DNA of 64,000 nucleotides from Polyangiaceae bacterium (GCA_025353725.1 JANXOF010000033.1:22757-86756); one strand, 5' to 3'; shown: positions 8,156 to 18,175, counted from the first letter of the stretch. The notes: generated by a model not told the origin, from the letters alone. Numbers and translations: made by a program.

Positions 8156-8782
8156 ATGCTCCGGAGCATGGCCCGCTCGCTCGTTCGCGCCGCGCTCGCC
8201 GCGCTCGCCGCGCTCGCCGCGCTCGGACTTCTTGGTGCATGCACGACAACAGCCCGAATCAATGACGTCTATATGGCGCTCGACGGGCAGGGCGATCGCA
8301 AGCGAAGTGTCTTCTATACGGATACGAAAGAAGTCCACTGCGTCGTCGAGATGGGCGTCGGCCGGGCTGGAACGACCGTCGAAGCTGTCTTGAGACAGAT
8401 CCAAAGCTATGACTTTAGGGCGGATCGCTTCCAAGACACGAACCGCGTCGTAGCCAACGCCGAAGCGTCGCCGCAGCCGGCGGCTGGAATTCAGAAGCTC
8501 GACGTCACGATGTCACCCGTCGGCCCGGATGGCGAAGACGCTGCGGGTTCGCCGTTTCCACCGGGTCGCTTTAAGTGTGAGGCCTACCTCGATGGCGCTT
8601 TGGAGCAGGAGGCGACGTTCAACATCGACTTTCCACCGTGCCCGCAGGCAAGCGTAAGAACGGCTACGCTTTGCTACGGATTCTACAAAAAGGAGCTCTC
8701 TTGCCCGAAGTACGGCCTGTCCTCAAGCGACCCTGCGACATGTACGTGTCGAGCGGCCTCAGGCTGGGAGTGCCAAAAGTGA
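8156..8782 (+). CDS. Lipoprotein of unknown function, fab cluster
   Basis: About 208 residues from the ATG at 8156 (an alternative ATG at 8168 gives four fewer). The signal peptide is built on a repeated Ala-Ala-Leu unit encoded by tandem 9-nt GCGCTCGCC-like repeats around 8190-8222, and ends with LLGAC, a lipobox. The mature part has no family I recognise; it carries several Cys near the C-terminus (CPKYGLSSSDPATCTCRAASGWEC), suggesting disulfides in an envelope protein. It begins 14 bp after fabH and overlaps the next lipoprotein gene, so it appears to be transcribed with the fatty-acid genes. Confidence 0.7.
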   Translation: MLRSMARSLVRAALAALAALAALGLLGACTTTARINDVYMALDGQGDRKRSVFYTDTKEVHCVVEMGVGRAGTTVEAVLRQIQSYDFRADRFQDTNRVVANAEASPQPAAGIQKLDVTMSPVGPDGEDAAGSPFPPGRFKCEAYLDGALEQEATFNIDFPPCPQASVRTATLCYGFYKKELSCPKYGLSSSDPATCTCRAASGWECQK

Positions 8783-9111
8783 GGCGGAGCCGCTCCGACT
8801 TCACGAAACTGCGTCGGCGCAGCGTTCTCAAAGCCGCCACACGCGGACGAGTGAGCCGAGCGATCGGCGGGTCCTACAGGCTTCTGTGCCGGATCACGTT
8901 TTGCGCACTCTTTCTCGCTTCGTCTACCGCCTGCATTTTTGACCAGAGCACCTACTCAGGCGGCGGGCGACTCGACAAGGGAGCCGCCGCGACCACGGCA
9001 AGCGTGCAGGCCGCCGATGCAACGAAGGGTGCTCCTCCTCCACGGGCGCCCACTGCGCTCACACGCGATGCGGCGCTCACGCGGGACGCCGACAGCGCCG
9101 ACGGCGGCTGA
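8779..9111 (+). CDS. Small lipoprotein of unknown function
   Basis: About 110 residues starting at a GTG whose last bases form the TGA of the preceding lipoprotein gene (GTGA at 8779-8782), a classic coupling overlap. After an Arg-rich N-terminus, a hydrophobic stretch LLCRITFCALFLASSTAC ends in a lipobox. The short mature part is Gly, Ala and Asp rich (TRDAALTRDADSADGG) and looks unstructured, like a spacer tethered to a membrane. No family is recognised. The overlap with its neighbour, the lipobox and the position before fabD make it likely to be real, and the two lipoproteins may act as a pair. Confidence 0.55.
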   Translation: MRRSRSDFTKLRRRSVLKAATRGRVSRAIGGSYRLLCRITFCALFLASSTACIFDQSTYSGGGRLDKGAAATTASVQAADATKGAPPPRAPTALTRDAALTRDADSADGG

Positions 9112-9165
9112 GGCGACGCAGCTCGTTCTTGGATTCCCCCTTTACTTGCGCTATCGACCGCGCAT

Positions 9166-10149
9166 ATGGCGGAACGCGAATCCTCGGTTGCGTGGCTCTT
9201 TCCAGGACAGGGCGCGCAGTTCGTCGGGATGGGAAAGGATCTCGTCGAGGCCTCCTTCGCCGCGCGTGAGGTCTTCGCGAGGGCGGATGCGGCGCTCAAC
9301 GAGCCCCTGTCCAAAATAATTCTCGAAGGGCCCGAGGCCTTGCTGACGCTCACCGCGAACGCGCAGCCCGCGCTCGTTACGATGAGCGCGGCGATCCTCG
9401 CGGCGCTTCGTGAGCGGTACCCGAACCTCAGGCCACCGCGCTTTGCGGCGGGCCACTCACTCGGAGAATACTCGGCACTTGTCGCGTCCGAAGCGCTCAC
9501 GCTCGAAGATGCCGTGCGCCTTGTGCGAGCACGCGGCCTGGCCATGCAGGCCGCCGTCGCGCCAGGTCAGGGCGCCATGGCTGCCGTCATGGGCGTCGAG
9601 GCTGCGGAGCTCGAACTGATTTGCGCGAAGGTCAGTGCTTCACGGGACGAAGGCGACGTGCCCTACGGAGTTGTGAGTTGCGCTAATTTCAACGCCCCCG
9701 GACAGATTGTGATTGCAGGTTCGGCGACGGCCGTGGCACGCGTTTCCGAAGAGGCCACGGCGGTGAGGGGAAAAGTGATTCCCCTCAAAGTCAGCGCACC
9801 GTTTCATTGCGCGCTCATGGAGCCGGCTGCGCGCGCTCTCGAAGCCGAGCTTGCGACCATCCCCATAAGCCCCCTCGCCTTTCCAGTCGTCGCGAACGTC
9901 GATGCCAAGCCAAACTTCGATCCCACGCGAGTGAAGCCGCTTCTCGTCCGGCAAGTCGATGGCCCGGTGCGGTGGGAGCAAGTTGTGCGCTTTATGCACG
10001 CCGAGGGGGTCACTCATGCGCTCGAGATGGGACCGGGGAAGGTGCTCGCGGGCCTTTGCAGGCGCATCGCGAAAGAGATGAAAGTACTGAGTATCAGTGA
10101 CATTTCAGGCATCACGGCCGCGGACGCTCTCGCAGACTTTTTGGCGTAA
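9166..10149 (+). CDS. fabD: Malonyl-CoA:ACP transacylase
   Basis: A 327-residue transacylase that loads malonyl groups from CoA onto ACP. FPGQGAQFVGMGKDL lies near residue 13, the nucleophile Ser is in GHSLGEYSALVAS near residue 99, and the catalytic His is in APFHCALM near residue 209. The C-terminal EMGPGKVLAGLCRRI is typical. A clear Shine-Dalgarno is not obvious before the ATG. It is 54 bp downstream of the small lipoprotein gene and 84 bp upstream of fabG in one plus-strand run. Confidence 0.95.
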   Translation: MAERESSVAWLFPGQGAQFVGMGKDLVEASFAAREVFARADAALNEPLSKIILEGPEALLTLTANAQPALVTMSAAILAALRERYPNLRPPRFAAGHSLGEYSALVASEALTLEDAVRLVRARGLAMQAAVAPGQGAMAAVMGVEAAELELICAKVSASRDEGDVPYGVVSCANFNAPGQIVIAGSATAVARVSEEATAVRGKVIPLKVSAPFHCALMEPAARALEAELATIPISPLAFPVVANVDAKPNFDPTRVKPLLVRQVDGPVRWEQVVRFMHAEGVTHALEMGPGKVLAGLCRRIAKEMKVLSISDISGITAADALADFLA

Positions 10150-10233
10150 CCGCAGGCGCCCCCAAAGCTTACGAATCACCCCGGCTCGCGCGGAAAACTT
10201 GAGCCTTCGAAACGCACGGAAAGCAGAGAATCA

Positions 10234-10980
10234 ATGTTCCAGCTAAGCGGCAAAGTTGCCCTCGTCACCGGCGGTTCACGAGGGATCGGTCGTGCGTGCG
10301 CGGAAGCTCTTGCGGAGCAGGGTGCCACCGTCGTTGTCAACTACGTCAAGGGCGAGGCGCAGGCCCGGGAGGTCGCGGATCAGATCGTCGCAAACGGTGG
10401 CAAAGCGGAAATCGCGGGCTTCGACGTCGCCGATACGAAAGCCACCGAGTCCGCGATTGAGGAGCTTGCGAAGCGCCACGGTCGCTTGGACGTGTTGGTG
10501 GCCAATGCGGGAATCTCGATCGACGGCTTACTTCTTCGTCTTAAAGACGAGGACACGGATCGACTCTTTCAAGTCAACGTAAAAGGCTCACTCGCCTGCG
10601 CAAAGGCGGCCACCAAGGTCATGATGCGCGCCAAAACCGGCCGGATTATCTTCCTGTCGAGCGTCGTCGGCGAAATGGGCAACGCCGGCCAAACGGCCTA
10701 CGCAGCCTCCAAGGCAGCCGTCATCGGTGCCGCCAAGTCCATCGCACGGGAGTTCGCCTCACGAAGCATTACCGTCAACGTCATCTCCCCGGGCTTCATA
10801 GACACCGACATGACAAGCGGAATGACCGAGGCGATGAAGGAACAGCTCGTCAAAGTGGTTCCGCTCGGTCGCACGGGCACGGCCCGCGAAATCGCGGGCG
10901 CTTGCGTGTATCTAGCAAGCGATGAAGCCGCTTACGTCACGGGCCAGGTGATCCGCGTGAACGGCGGAATGTACGTCTGA
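10234..10980 (+). CDS. fabG: 3-oxoacyl-ACP reductase
   Basis: A 248-residue short-chain dehydrogenase that reduces 3-oxoacyl-ACP with NADPH. The cofactor-binding [14 protein letters not shown] lies at residues 10-23, the NAG motif in [10 protein letters not shown] near residue 90, the catalytic Ser in [10 protein letters not shown] near residue 138 and the YAASKAAV Tyr-Lys pair near residue 151. The ending RVNGGMYV is the standard FabG C-terminus. The ATG is preceded by AGCAGAG. It sits between fabD and acpP, as in the classical cluster. Confidence 0.95.
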   Translation: MFQLSGKVALVTGGSRGIGRACAEALAEQGATVVVNYVKGEAQAREVADQIVANGGKAEIAGFDVADTKATESAIEELAKRHGRLDVLVANAGISIDGLLLRLKDEDTDRLFQVNVKGSLACAKAATKVMMRAKTGRIIFLSSVVGEMGNAGQTAYAASKAAVIGAAKSIAREFASRSITVNVISPGFIDTDMTSGMTEAMKEQLVKVVPLGRTGTAREIAGACVYLASDEAAYVTGQVIRVNGGMYV

Positions 10981-11024
10981 ACGCGCTTCGCGCAGCCAAC
11001 GAACGCCGGCCGAGACTCAGGCGG

Positions 11025-11053
11025 TTGCGATTCGCGCGAAGGCTGTGTAGAAC
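11025..11053 (+). promoter_or_regulatory. Candidate promoter before acpP
   Basis: TTGCGA at 11025-11030 and TAGAAC at 11048-11053 are 17 bp apart in the 144-bp gap between fabG and acpP. A separate promoter for acpP would fit the high demand for acyl carrier protein. It resembles the pair upstream of yceD (6057-6084). Confidence 0.35.
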
Positions 11054-11124
11054 GGCCGCTCGGGTGTAGCACCCCAACGTCACTACCCAATTTACGGGTC
11101 ACCGGAAATCGACGAGGCATACGA

Positions 11125-11367
11125 ATGGCTCAGGACATCGGTACCGAGGTCAAGCGCATCATCAAAGAGCAGCTCGACGTCGAAGAGAAAGATATCAAGC
11201 CCGAGTCCTCGTTTATCGACGACCTCGGCGCAGACTCGCTCGGACTCGTCGAGCTCGTCCTCGCGTTCGAGGAAGCCTTCGAGATCGACATCCCGGACGA
11301 AGACACCGAGAAGATCCGCACCGTCCAAGACGCGGTCGACTACATCGGGAAACACGCGAAAAAATAG
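11125..11367 (+). CDS. acpP: Acyl carrier protein
   Basis: An 80-residue acidic four-helix protein that carries fatty acyl chains. The phosphopantetheine attachment site is the Ser in [18 protein letters not shown] near residue 37, followed by the conserved [20 protein letters not shown]. Many acidic residues and the normal length leave little doubt. It lies between fabG and fabF, 36 bp before the latter, and may have its own promoter at 11025-11053. Confidence 0.97.
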   Translation: MAQDIGTEVKRIIKEQLDVEEKDIKPESSFIDDLGADSLGLVELVLAFEEAFEIDIPDEDTEKIRTVQDAVDYIGKHAKK

Positions 11368-11403
11368 AACGATTCGTTCGACCTTCGAAAGAAGTATTCC
11401 GTC

Positions 11404-12660
11404 ATGGCTAGCGAACGCGTCGTCATCACCGGCATCGGCCTCGTTACTCCCGTCGCGATTGGAAAGCGCGAATCGTGGGAGGCTCTTCTTGCGGGAAAGA
11501 GCGGGATCGCGCCGATCACCCTCTTTGACTGCGCGGCCTTCCGCGTTCGCTTTGCCGGCGAGGTGAAGGGGTGGGACGATGCCCGACTTCGCTTCATCGA
11601 GCGAAAAAAGCTCAAAGAGATGGACCGGTTCACCGAGTTCGCGCTCGGCGCCGCGGACATGGCGGTGAAAGATGCCGAACTGTCTCTCACGGAGGAGGAG
11701 CGAAACGAGGCCGGATGCTTCGTTGGCGTCGGCCTGGGAGGTCTTTCGACGCTTGAAAAGACCAAGCAGACGCTGATGGAGAAAGGGCCGCAAAAGATAA
11801 GCCCGTACTCGATTCCGGGCATCATCGCGAACCTTGCGGCTGGTCAAGTGTCGATGGCCCACGGCCTTCGCGGGCCCAGCTACTGCAACACGAGTGCTTG
11901 TTCGAGCGGCGCTCACGCCATCGGAGAAGCCGCGGAATGGATTCGGCGCGGCAAGATGCACGTGATGGTGTGCGGCGGAGCCGAAGCGACCGTAACGCCC
12001 GTCGGAATCGGTGGTTTTGAGGCGATGCATGCGCTGTCGAAGCGCAACGACAACCCGGAAGGCGCCAGCCGTCCGTTCGACTCGGGCCGTGATGGATTTG
12101 TGTGCGGCGAGGGCGCAGGCATTGTCGTTTTAGAGTCGCTGACACGCGCCCGCAAGCGCGGCGCCCGCATCTACGCCGAGATCACGGGCTACGGCGCCTC
12201 GAGCGACGCTCACCACCTCACGAATCCTGCGCCGCACGGCGAGGGCGCTCAGCGGTCGATGCGAATGGCGCTCAGCGACGCCGGCATCTCGCCCGACGCC
12301 GTCGGGTACGTCAATGCCCACGGGACGTCGACCCCGGTAGGTGACATTGCTGAGAGCGAGGCGATAACAGCGGTTTTCGGGCACCACGCGACGAGCAAAG
12401 AGCTCTGGGTAAGCTCAACGAAGTCGATGATGGGGCACCTCCTCGGAGCCGCCGGCGCCGTCGAAAGCGCCCTCTGCGCGCTCGCCATTGCCGAAGGTAA
12501 AATACCTCCTACGATCAACCTGACAAATCCAGACCCACAGTGCCCACTGGACTACGTCGCCAACACGGCGCGTGAGCGTCACATTAAGCACGCACTCAAC
12601 AACTCGTTTGGTTTTGGCGGAACAAATTGTTCGCTGGTGCTTTCTCGGTATGCGGGTTGA
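11404..12660 (+). CDS. fabF: 3-oxoacyl-ACP synthase II
   Basis: A 418-residue KASII that elongates acyl-ACP with malonyl-ACP. The Cys-His-His triad is present: Cys in [15 protein letters not shown] near residue 165, His in [12 protein letters not shown] near residue 305, and His in [14 protein letters not shown] near residue 341. The C-terminal [14 protein letters not shown] is the glycine-rich gatekeeping loop of the family. It is followed after only three bases by rpiB, so the fatty-acid operon runs on into central metabolism genes. Confidence 0.96.
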   Translation: MASERVVITGIGLVTPVAIGKRESWEALLAGKSGIAPITLFDCAAFRVRFAGEVKGWDDARLRFIERKKLKEMDRFTEFALGAADMAVKDAELSLTEEERNEAGCFVGVGLGGLSTLEKTKQTLMEKGPQKISPYSIPGIIANLAAGQVSMAHGLRGPSYCNTSACSSGAHAIGEAAEWIRRGKMHVMVCGGAEATVTPVGIGGFEAMHALSKRNDNPEGASRPFDSGRDGFVCGEGAGIVVLESLTRARKRGARIYAEITGYGASSDAHHLTNPAPHGEGAQRSMRMALSDAGISPDAVGYVNAHGTSTPVGDIAESEAITAVFGHHATSKELWVSSTKSMMGHLLGAAGAVESALCALAIAEGKIPPTINLTNPDPQCPLDYVANTARERHIKHALNNSFGFGGTNCSLVLSRYAG

Positions 12661-12663
12661 CCT

Positions 12664-13101
12664 ATGGCGAAAATTGCCATCGCTTCCGACCACGGCGGTT
12701 TCCGACTCAAAGCCGAGCTCCGCGAACTCCTGGTAAACGCTGGCAACGACGTGACCGACCTCGGAACGGCGGACGCCGTGACCAGTTGCGACTACCCGGA
12801 CTTCGCTCATGCCGTTGCGGCGAACATCCTGAGCCAAACGGCCGCGTTGGGGATTCTCGTGTGCGGCACCGGCGTCGGAATGGCCATCGCGGCCAACCGC
12901 CACGCGGGCATTCGCGCCGTCGTGTGTTCGGACACGTACACAGCACGACTGAGTCGGGCCCACAACGCGACGAATATTCTTTGCCTTGGCGAACGCGTTG
13001 TAGGGAGCGGTCTCGCGTGGGACATCGTCAACGCGTGGCTCGCGGAGCCGGCCTCCGGCGACGAGCGGCACCTGCGACGACGCGCCAAGATAGAGCTTTG
13101 A
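12664..13101 (+). CDS. rpiB: Ribose-5-phosphate isomerase B
   Basis: A 145-residue RpiB/LacAB-family isomerase interconverting ribose 5-phosphate and ribulose 5-phosphate. IASDHGGFRLKAEL lies at residues 6-19, DYPDFAHAVA near residue 44 and the catalytic Cys region ILVCGTGVGMAIAANR near residue 62. SDTYTARLSRAHNATNILCLG and the active-site His/Arg residues are intact. It starts three bases after the fabF stop, so translation is probably coupled. Length and motifs are normal for the family. Confidence 0.93.
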   Translation: MAKIAIASDHGGFRLKAELRELLVNAGNDVTDLGTADAVTSCDYPDFAHAVAANILSQTAALGILVCGTGVGMAIAANRHAGIRAVVCSDTYTARLSRAHNATNILCLGERVVGSGLAWDIVNAWLAEPASGDERHLRRRAKIEL

Positions 13102-13190
13102 CGCCCGTTGCGCACACTGTCGTAAGCGCGCGACCCGTCGTTCGCTTGGGCGCTGACGGCACGCGTGATCGTGATACGGAGTTATAAGTC

Positions 13191-13655
13191 GTGAAGTGCC
13201 CCTCGTGTGCGCACCCGGAAAGCAGAGTCACGGATTCACGGGCCGGAACGGCAGGAGACGTGATTCGTCGGCGCCGTGAGTGCGAGGCTTGTGCGCGGCG
13301 ATTCACCACGTACGAGCGCGTTGAGGAAGTCTTCCCGCTGCTCATCAAAAAGGACGGCCGTCGCGAAACCTTCGACCGCCAAAAGGTGCTCAGCGGACTT
13401 AAGCGCGCCTGCGACAAACGCGCCGTCTCCATCGAGAGGCTGGAGGTCATCGTCGACGCCATCGAACGGGAGCTCATCGATAGCGGCGATAAAGAAGTAG
13501 GTGCGCAGCTCGTAGGTGAGCGCGTCATGAGCCATTTGCGCGCGGTCGATCCCGTCGCCTATGTTCGCTTCGCGAGCGTATATCGTCAGTTCAAGGACAT
13601 CGACGAGTTGCGCTCGGAGATTGATCAGCTCGCCCGCAAGGACGTCAAATCATGA
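13191..13655 (+). CDS. nrdR: Transcriptional repressor NrdR
   Basis: A 154-residue regulator that represses ribonucleotide reductase genes. The zinc ribbon [15 protein letters not shown] at residues 3-17 and [15 protein letters not shown] near residue 30 give the four Cys ligands, and an ATP-cone runs from about residue 47 ([20 protein letters not shown]) to 135, ending with [14 protein letters not shown]. The start is at 13191, where GTG (13189) and the AAG codon arrangement give MKCPSC, the invariant family N-terminus. Its TGA overlaps the ribD ATG (ATGA at 13652-13655), the frequent nrdR-ribD pairing. Confidence 0.95.
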   Translation: MKCPSCAHPESRVTDSRAGTAGDVIRRRRECEACARRFTTYERVEEVFPLLIKKDGRRETFDRQKVLSGLKRACDKRAVSIERLEVIVDAIERELIDSGDKEVGAQLVGERVMSHLRAVDPVAYVRFASVYRQFKDIDELRSEIDQLARKDVKS

Positions 13656-14911
13656 GCGGCAACGACCCAAAAGACCCGAAAGATTCTGCGTCCGTACGAC
13701 CGGTCTCTACGACGAGCGGCGCAAAGGGAGACGCCGAAGCGGCCTCATCACAAGCTCCGAATTTTTCGCACTCTTCGCCGTCGGAACGTTCAGGTTCGCG
13801 GGTCTCACCCCTCACGACGGACGACGAACAATGGATGGACGTCGCACTGGCGCACGCGAAGAATGGCCGACCGTCGCCCAATCCGCACGTCGGCGCCATC
13901 GTCGTAAAGGATGGCCACGTAGTGGGCAGCGCTCACCACGAGCGTGCGGGGACCGACCATGCCGAAATTGCTGCCCTTCGCGCGGCAGGTGCCCATACCC
14001 GAGGCGCTTCGCTCTACGTGACGCTCGAGCCGTGCAACCACCACGGGCGCACTCCGCCTTGCACGGATGCGATCTTGGCGTCCCACGTTGCGCGGGTCGT
14101 CATCGGCGTACGCGACCCAAACCCTCACGTCGAGGGCGGTGGCCTCGAGAGACTTCGACAGGCGGGTATCGAGGTCGTAGAGGGCGTTCGAGAGGAGAAG
14201 GCCCGAGCGCGAATCGCTCCTTGGGCAAAACACATTACGATCGCCTTGCCGTACGTATCTCTGAAGCTTGCACTCTCCCTCGACGGACGTATTGCGACCC
14301 GAACCGGTGAATCAAAGTGGGTGACCGGACCAGACGCTCGCGCCAAAGTTCATCTCCTGCGCTCGAAGAGCGACGGGATCGCGATCGGGATAGGTACAGC
14401 TCTTGCTGACGATCCGCGACTGACGGTTCGCGACGCGCCCGGGGAAAGCCCCGTGCGCATTGTTTTCGACACCAAGCTGCGACTCCCGCCCGCCTCGCGG
14501 CTCGTGCAAACTGCACGTGAAACGCGGCTGCTTGTGCTCTGCGGCCATGACGCGTCGGTCGAAGCCGAAGAGCAGCTCGGCGCGCTCGGCGTCGAGTGCC
14601 TACGCATGCCCGTCTTGGCCGAGGGACGGATCGACGTGTTCGCGGCGCTCCGCGGGCTCGCGCAGCGGGGAATCGTCAACCTGATGGTCGAAGGTGGTGC
14701 AGAGCTCGCGGGGAGCTTTCTCGCCGGCCGATTCGCAGACGAGCTTCATGTGTTTGTAGCTCCTATCCTGCTGGGTCCGCGTGGCCGCGCGGGAGCCGTC
14801 GACTGGGCAGGACCTGACACGCCTCAAACCGCGCCGCGGATCAAAGCCCCCGCCTGGGAGCTCGTCGGTCACGACGCCTACGTCCACGGTCCCCTCCTTT
14901 ACCCGGATTGA
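13652..14911 (+). CDS. ribD: Bifunctional riboflavin deaminase/reductase
   Basis: A 419-residue RibD for the second and third steps of riboflavin synthesis. After an unusual extra N-terminus of about 55 residues, Ser/Asp-rich and probably disordered, the deaminase domain shows the zinc motifs [10 protein letters not shown] near residue 102 and [12 protein letters not shown] near residue 127. The reductase domain starts near residue 205 ([15 protein letters not shown]) and contains [17 protein letters not shown] and [14 protein letters not shown]. The overlap with nrdR fixes the long start; a start nearer the deaminase domain would lose that overlap. The rest of the riboflavin genes are not in the window. 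Confidence 0.92.
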   Translation: MSGNDPKDPKDSASVRPVSTTSGAKGDAEAASSQAPNFSHSSPSERSGSRVSPLTTDDEQWMDVALAHAKNGRPSPNPHVGAIVVKDGHVVGSAHHERAGTDHAEIAALRAAGAHTRGASLYVTLEPCNHHGRTPPCTDAILASHVARVVIGVRDPNPHVEGGGLERLRQAGIEVVEGVREEKARARIAPWAKHITIALPYVSLKLALSLDGRIATRTGESKWVTGPDARAKVHLLRSKSDGIAIGIGTALADDPRLTVRDAPGESPVRIVFDTKLRLPPASRLVQTARETRLLVLCGHDASVEAEEQLGALGVECLRMPVLAEGRIDVFAALRGLAQRGIVNLMVEGGAELAGSFLAGRFADELHVFVAPILLGPRGRAGAVDWAGPDTPQTAPRIKAPAWELVGHDAYVHGPLLYPD

Positions 14912-14986
14912 TTACCCGGATGGATCGTTCATCAGACTCTCCGCGCGCTCGCGTGGTGGCCGCTTCAGCGTTAGGCTCTCTAAAGA

Positions 14987-15499
14987 ATGGTTCGCACAAT
15001 TCTTCACTACCCCGACAAGCGACTTCGGGATCACGGCGAAAAGATCACAACGGTCACCCCTGAGCTCCGCAAGCTCATCGACGATATGGCCGAGACGATG
15101 TACGCCGCCCCCGGAGTCGGACTCGCGGCGACGCAAATCGGTGAAAAGCTTCAGCTCTTTATCATCGACGTCGCGGATGCCGACGAGCCAAGCGAGCTCC
15201 GCGTCTTCATCAATCCGGAGATCCTCGAAAGCACAGGCGAGCTTACCTGGGCCGAAGGCTGCCTGAGCTTTCCTGGAATTACGGAGGACATCGACAGGTC
15301 AGCGCGCGTCCGCGTGCGCGCCCAAGACGGTGACGGCCACTGGTTCGAGCTTGAAGCGGAGGGGCTGCTTGCCGTGGCCATCCAACACGAATACGACCAC
15401 TTACACGGCGAGCTGATGATCGACCACATGGGCCCGCTTAAAAAGCGACTTACCCACCGCAAGATGCTCAAGCGCGTCGACGGCCATTCCGTCGCTTAG
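14987..15499 (+). CDS. def: Peptide deformylase
   Basis: A 170-residue metalloenzyme that removes the formyl group from nascent proteins. All three motifs are present: PGVGLAATQIGEKL near residue 43, EGCLSFPG near residue 90 with the metal Cys, and IQHEYDHLHGELMIDH near residue 132 with the HExxH pair of His ligands. The N-terminal VRTILHYPDKRL is typical. It lies 75 bp after ribD and converges with the long FHA gene. Confidence 0.95.
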   Translation: MVRTILHYPDKRLRDHGEKITTVTPELRKLIDDMAETMYAAPGVGLAATQIGEKLQLFIIDVADADEPSELRVFINPEILESTGELTWAEGCLSFPGITEDIDRSARVRVRAQDGDGHWFELEAEGLLAVAIQHEYDHLHGELMIDHMGPLKKRLTHRKMLKRVDGHSVA

Positions 15500-15575
15500 G
15501 CGAGCGACGCAGGCAGACGAGATTTCGGCGCGCCTTCCAGGCCGAATCATCTGTGCGCCCTCGAGAGTCGACGGC

Positions 15576-17738
15576 CTACTGACGGCCTGAACGCTTAAAC
15601 ATCCCCGCATCGACCTTCAGGCCTCGTGCCGAGAACTCACTCGCGACGCGCGGGACCACGCCCGTCGCGCTGAACGATCCGTCGGTCGTCCCTTGGCCCG
15701 GGTTCGAGTCAGGAGTGAAGACAAAGACGTCGCGAGCGAGGATGCCTTTTGCGTCGGATCCGCCGAGTTCAGCGATGCGCGTAATCCGAACGCGCCCGTC
15801 CGGAAGTTGGAGAACTTCGACGGCGATATCGAACAAGTCGCCGACGACGTCACGCATACTCTCGACGCTGAGCCCTGGTCGATACACGACAAGCTGACCG
15901 ACGAGCCGCGCGAGCGCTTGACGAAGCGTTGGCGCCGATACTGAAGCGAGGACCCCTTCGCAGCCTTCAAGCATGGCATCGAGCGTCGCAGCCGCAACGC
16001 CGCCAGTGAGGTGATCGACGATAAGTCGGTCGGGACGAAGTCGCGCAGCACCGCGGACCATGCGTTCACCCGAAGCCTCCGAATCCGTGAAACGCAAAGA
16101 CACAATCTGCGCGTCGACGAGCGCGATTTCCTCGAGGGCTTGCACGACCACGACGCGCTCGGGAACAGGCCCCGCCGAGCCGAGAGCCGACAGCACGACT
16201 GCAGCGGACACACCTGAAACGAGAATGTTTGCATGCGACGCGACGCAGGCCTCGAGAAACTGCGCCATTAGAGGCGACACCGCGGCCTCATTGACAAGTT
16301 GCTCGAGCGTCGCTTCGACGCGACGTCGCTTTCTGACCGAGAGCGCGAGGTGCGCGGACGTTGGCGGCGCCATCGCCACGAAGGAAAGACGGGGAAGGTC
16401 GCGCTCGAGGAAAGCCTCTCCGGCGCGCCACGCGTCGCCGCTTTGATACGCGAGGCGCTCTATCGCTCGACGGAACGCGTCTTCGCTACTGAAGGCGCCG
16501 GGTTCGTGTGTACACACGTTCCGACCGACACGAAGCGTCGAGGCTTGGTCGTAGCGGGTAAAGTGGACTTCGAGAACGTCGTCGTCATCGAGGTGCGCTG
16601 CGAGGGCGCCGAGGCCCACGAGTTCGCGTGTGGCTTCCTTCATGACGGCGTCGAGGTCGATGGCTTCGGGTGCCTCGCCTTCTTCGCGCATCGCGGCCAC
16701 CTGCTCACGTGCCGCGCGCTCTATCGCGCTTATGAGGCCCTCAGAAACCAGCGAACTTTCTCGCAGGGGCGAGAGGTCAATCGCGTCTGAAATTCGGCCG
16801 AGGAGCATCGTGAGGGCAAGGCGATGACCGGCCTGGAGTGCACTGTCTTTGGCGACGATCCGTGCGGGCGAAACGCTGGCGCGCGGCGAAGACGGCGAGG
16901 CCAAAACAGAGTGAACAGGGGCCGGCGAAAGGTTCGAAGGGCGCGGTGAGCCACTAGGTAGTTCGAGCGCGACCGGCACGGCGGTCCTCAAGGGGAATGC
17001 TGTCGCTCTCGAGAGTGGAGAGGTCTGGGCAGGAGGAAGCGTGTGGGACGGCCCCAGTGCGAGCGGCACGGCCACCGCGCGCTCCAAGACCTTCGGAAGC
17101 GGAAGAGGCGTCGTCGCCGGACGCTGGAGGTCAGCCTCTTCGCTCGCGAGCAAACGCGTCGTTAGCTTGGCTACGGGCGGGAGCTTTTCGAGATGGGCAG
17201 GCGCGCTGTCATCAGGCTCGTCATGGAGGGAGTAGTTGGTCTCGCTGCCCTCGGGCGCCCGAGGGGGCATGGCGGGAGGGGCCTCCGATACGTTCGACGC
17301 CTTCGATTGCGGGAGCGGAACTCCTGGTGGAGAGGTCGACGCCTGGAGGGTTGCGACGTGCGGTCTGCCCGACGGGCGCGGCTGCGCGGGGATCGCGCCA
17401 GCGACGATGGGGGCAGCTTCTCCTACCTGAGCCGAGGCCGCGATCGCCGCCGCCGTCTCGAGGCAGATGACGAAGTCGCCAATGTAGATTTTGTCGCCTT
17501 CGCGGACGATCGTAGCTTGAGCGATCTTCCGACCGTTTACGTAGGTCCCGTTCGTGCTTTTGAGGTCGGTAACGATGAAGCGAGCGTCGCGGAAAAGTAG
17601 CCGAGCGTGGTGCTTGGATACGTTTCCTTTCGGGAGCACAAGGTCGTTGCCTTGCACACGCCCGACATTGATCTCGTTTTTCTCGAAGCTCTCGCGCCGT
17701 TCGGCGCCACCTTTTTCGCTGATGAGGATGGCAAACAC
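15576..17738 (-). CDS. FHA protein fused to a degenerate CpaF/T2SS-type ATPase
   Basis: A 720-residue protein. Residues about 20-95 form an FHA domain ([20 protein letters not shown], then [12 protein letters not shown]), which binds phosphothreonine. A Pro/Ala/Ser-rich linker follows to about 300. Residues about 310-680 match the layout of CpaF-type secretion ATPases (EVHFTRYDQ..., LRPDRLIVD), but the Walker A position reads [16 protein letters not shown] near residues 505-520 without GKT, the Walker B acidic residue is lost (VDHL in place of VGEV), and the HANTP box is SAPTL. It is therefore probably a non-hydrolysing homologue. It converges with def and follows a 62-residue gene. A role as a phosphorylation-dependent partner of a secretion or pilus ATPase is possible but inferred. 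Confidence 0.75.
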   Translation of the reverse strand: MFAILISEKGGAERRESFEKNEINVGRVQGNDLVLPKGNVSKHHARLLFRDARFIVTDLKSTNGTYVNGRKIAQATIVREGDKIYIGDFVICLETAAAIAASAQVGEAAPIVAGAIPAQPRPSGRPHVATLQASTSPPGVPLPQSKASNVSEAPPAMPPRAPEGSETNYSLHDEPDDSAPAHLEKLPPVAKLTTRLLASEEADLQRPATTPLPLPKVLERAVAVPLALGPSHTLPPAQTSPLSRATAFPLRTAVPVALELPSGSPRPSNLSPAPVHSVLASPSSPRASVSPARIVAKDSALQAGHRLALTMLLGRISDAIDLSPLRESSLVSEGLISAIERAAREQVAAMREEGEAPEAIDLDAVMKEATRELVGLGALAAHLDDDDVLEVHFTRYDQASTLRVGRNVCTHEPGAFSSEDAFRRAIERLAYQSGDAWRAGEAFLERDLPRLSFVAMAPPTSAHLALSVRKRRRVEATLEQLVNEAAVSPLMAQFLEACVASHANILVSGVSAAVVLSALGSAGPVPERVVVVQALEEIALVDAQIVSLRFTDSEASGERMVRGAARLRPDRLIVDHLTGGVAAATLDAMLEGCEGVLASVSAPTLRQALARLVGQLVVYRPGLSVESMRDVVGDLFDIAVEVLQLPDGRVRITRIAELGGSDAKGILARDVFVFTPDSNPGQGTTDGSFSATGVVPRVASEFSARGLKVDAGMFKRSGRQ

Positions 17739-17816
17739 GCGGGCTATGATTGTCAGGGGTTTCCGAGAGCTTTGTCAATCATGCGATCGTAGGGTCGCGC
17801 GACAAGGCGCCTCCCG

Positions 17817-18005
17817 CTAGTCGCCTTTCGGGGTGCGACGTCCTTTTACCTCTGTGGCAACAAACCCGAGAAGCTCGCCCGCAAGTGCCATCACGTCGCG
17901 CTCGACGTAGCCACTCGCGCGGAGCTCGCGGTAGATAGTTTTCGCAAGAATTGTCAAGGCCTTGGGGTCACGATCGCGAGGATGGGTATCAAAAAGCAGC
18001 GCCAT
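17817..18005 (-). CDS. Small conserved-looking helical protein
   Basis: A 62-residue protein starting MALLFDTHPRDRDPKALTIL; the frame is open 15 codons further upstream to 18050 but that part looks less protein-like. It is predicted mainly helical and charged, ending in Lys/Arg. I do not recognise a family with confidence. It lies 78 bp upstream of the FHA/pseudo-ATPase gene on the same strand and is divergent from the large membrane protein, so it could be cotranscribed with the FHA gene. Codon use is like the neighbours, which supports a real gene. Confidence 0.55.
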   Translation of the reverse strand: MALLFDTHPRDRDPKALTILAKTIYRELRASGYVERDVMALAGELLGFVATEVKGRRTPKGD

Positions 18006-18175
18006 TCGGTCTTGAGGCAAAGCAACATTTAGGCCACAAGCTGACGACACGACATTGCCGGTGGTTCAGCGGTAAACGGAGCGGTCGACGCGAAAGAGAA
18101 TGCTCGGAGAAACGACGGGGCCGCAAACTGGACTACGCACTTACGAGGTGCGGGACGCGTGGTAGGTTGTCGCCT

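Noticed and set aside
15521..15548. A weak hairpin (GATTTCGGC with GCCGAATC) between def and the FHA gene
   Set aside because: It has a bulge and no T-run on either side, so it is not listed as a terminator.
18040..18115. A tRNA-like patch with GTGGTTCAGCGGTA
   Set aside because: No acceptor stem, anticodon stem or T-loop (GGTTCGA-type) can be placed around it.
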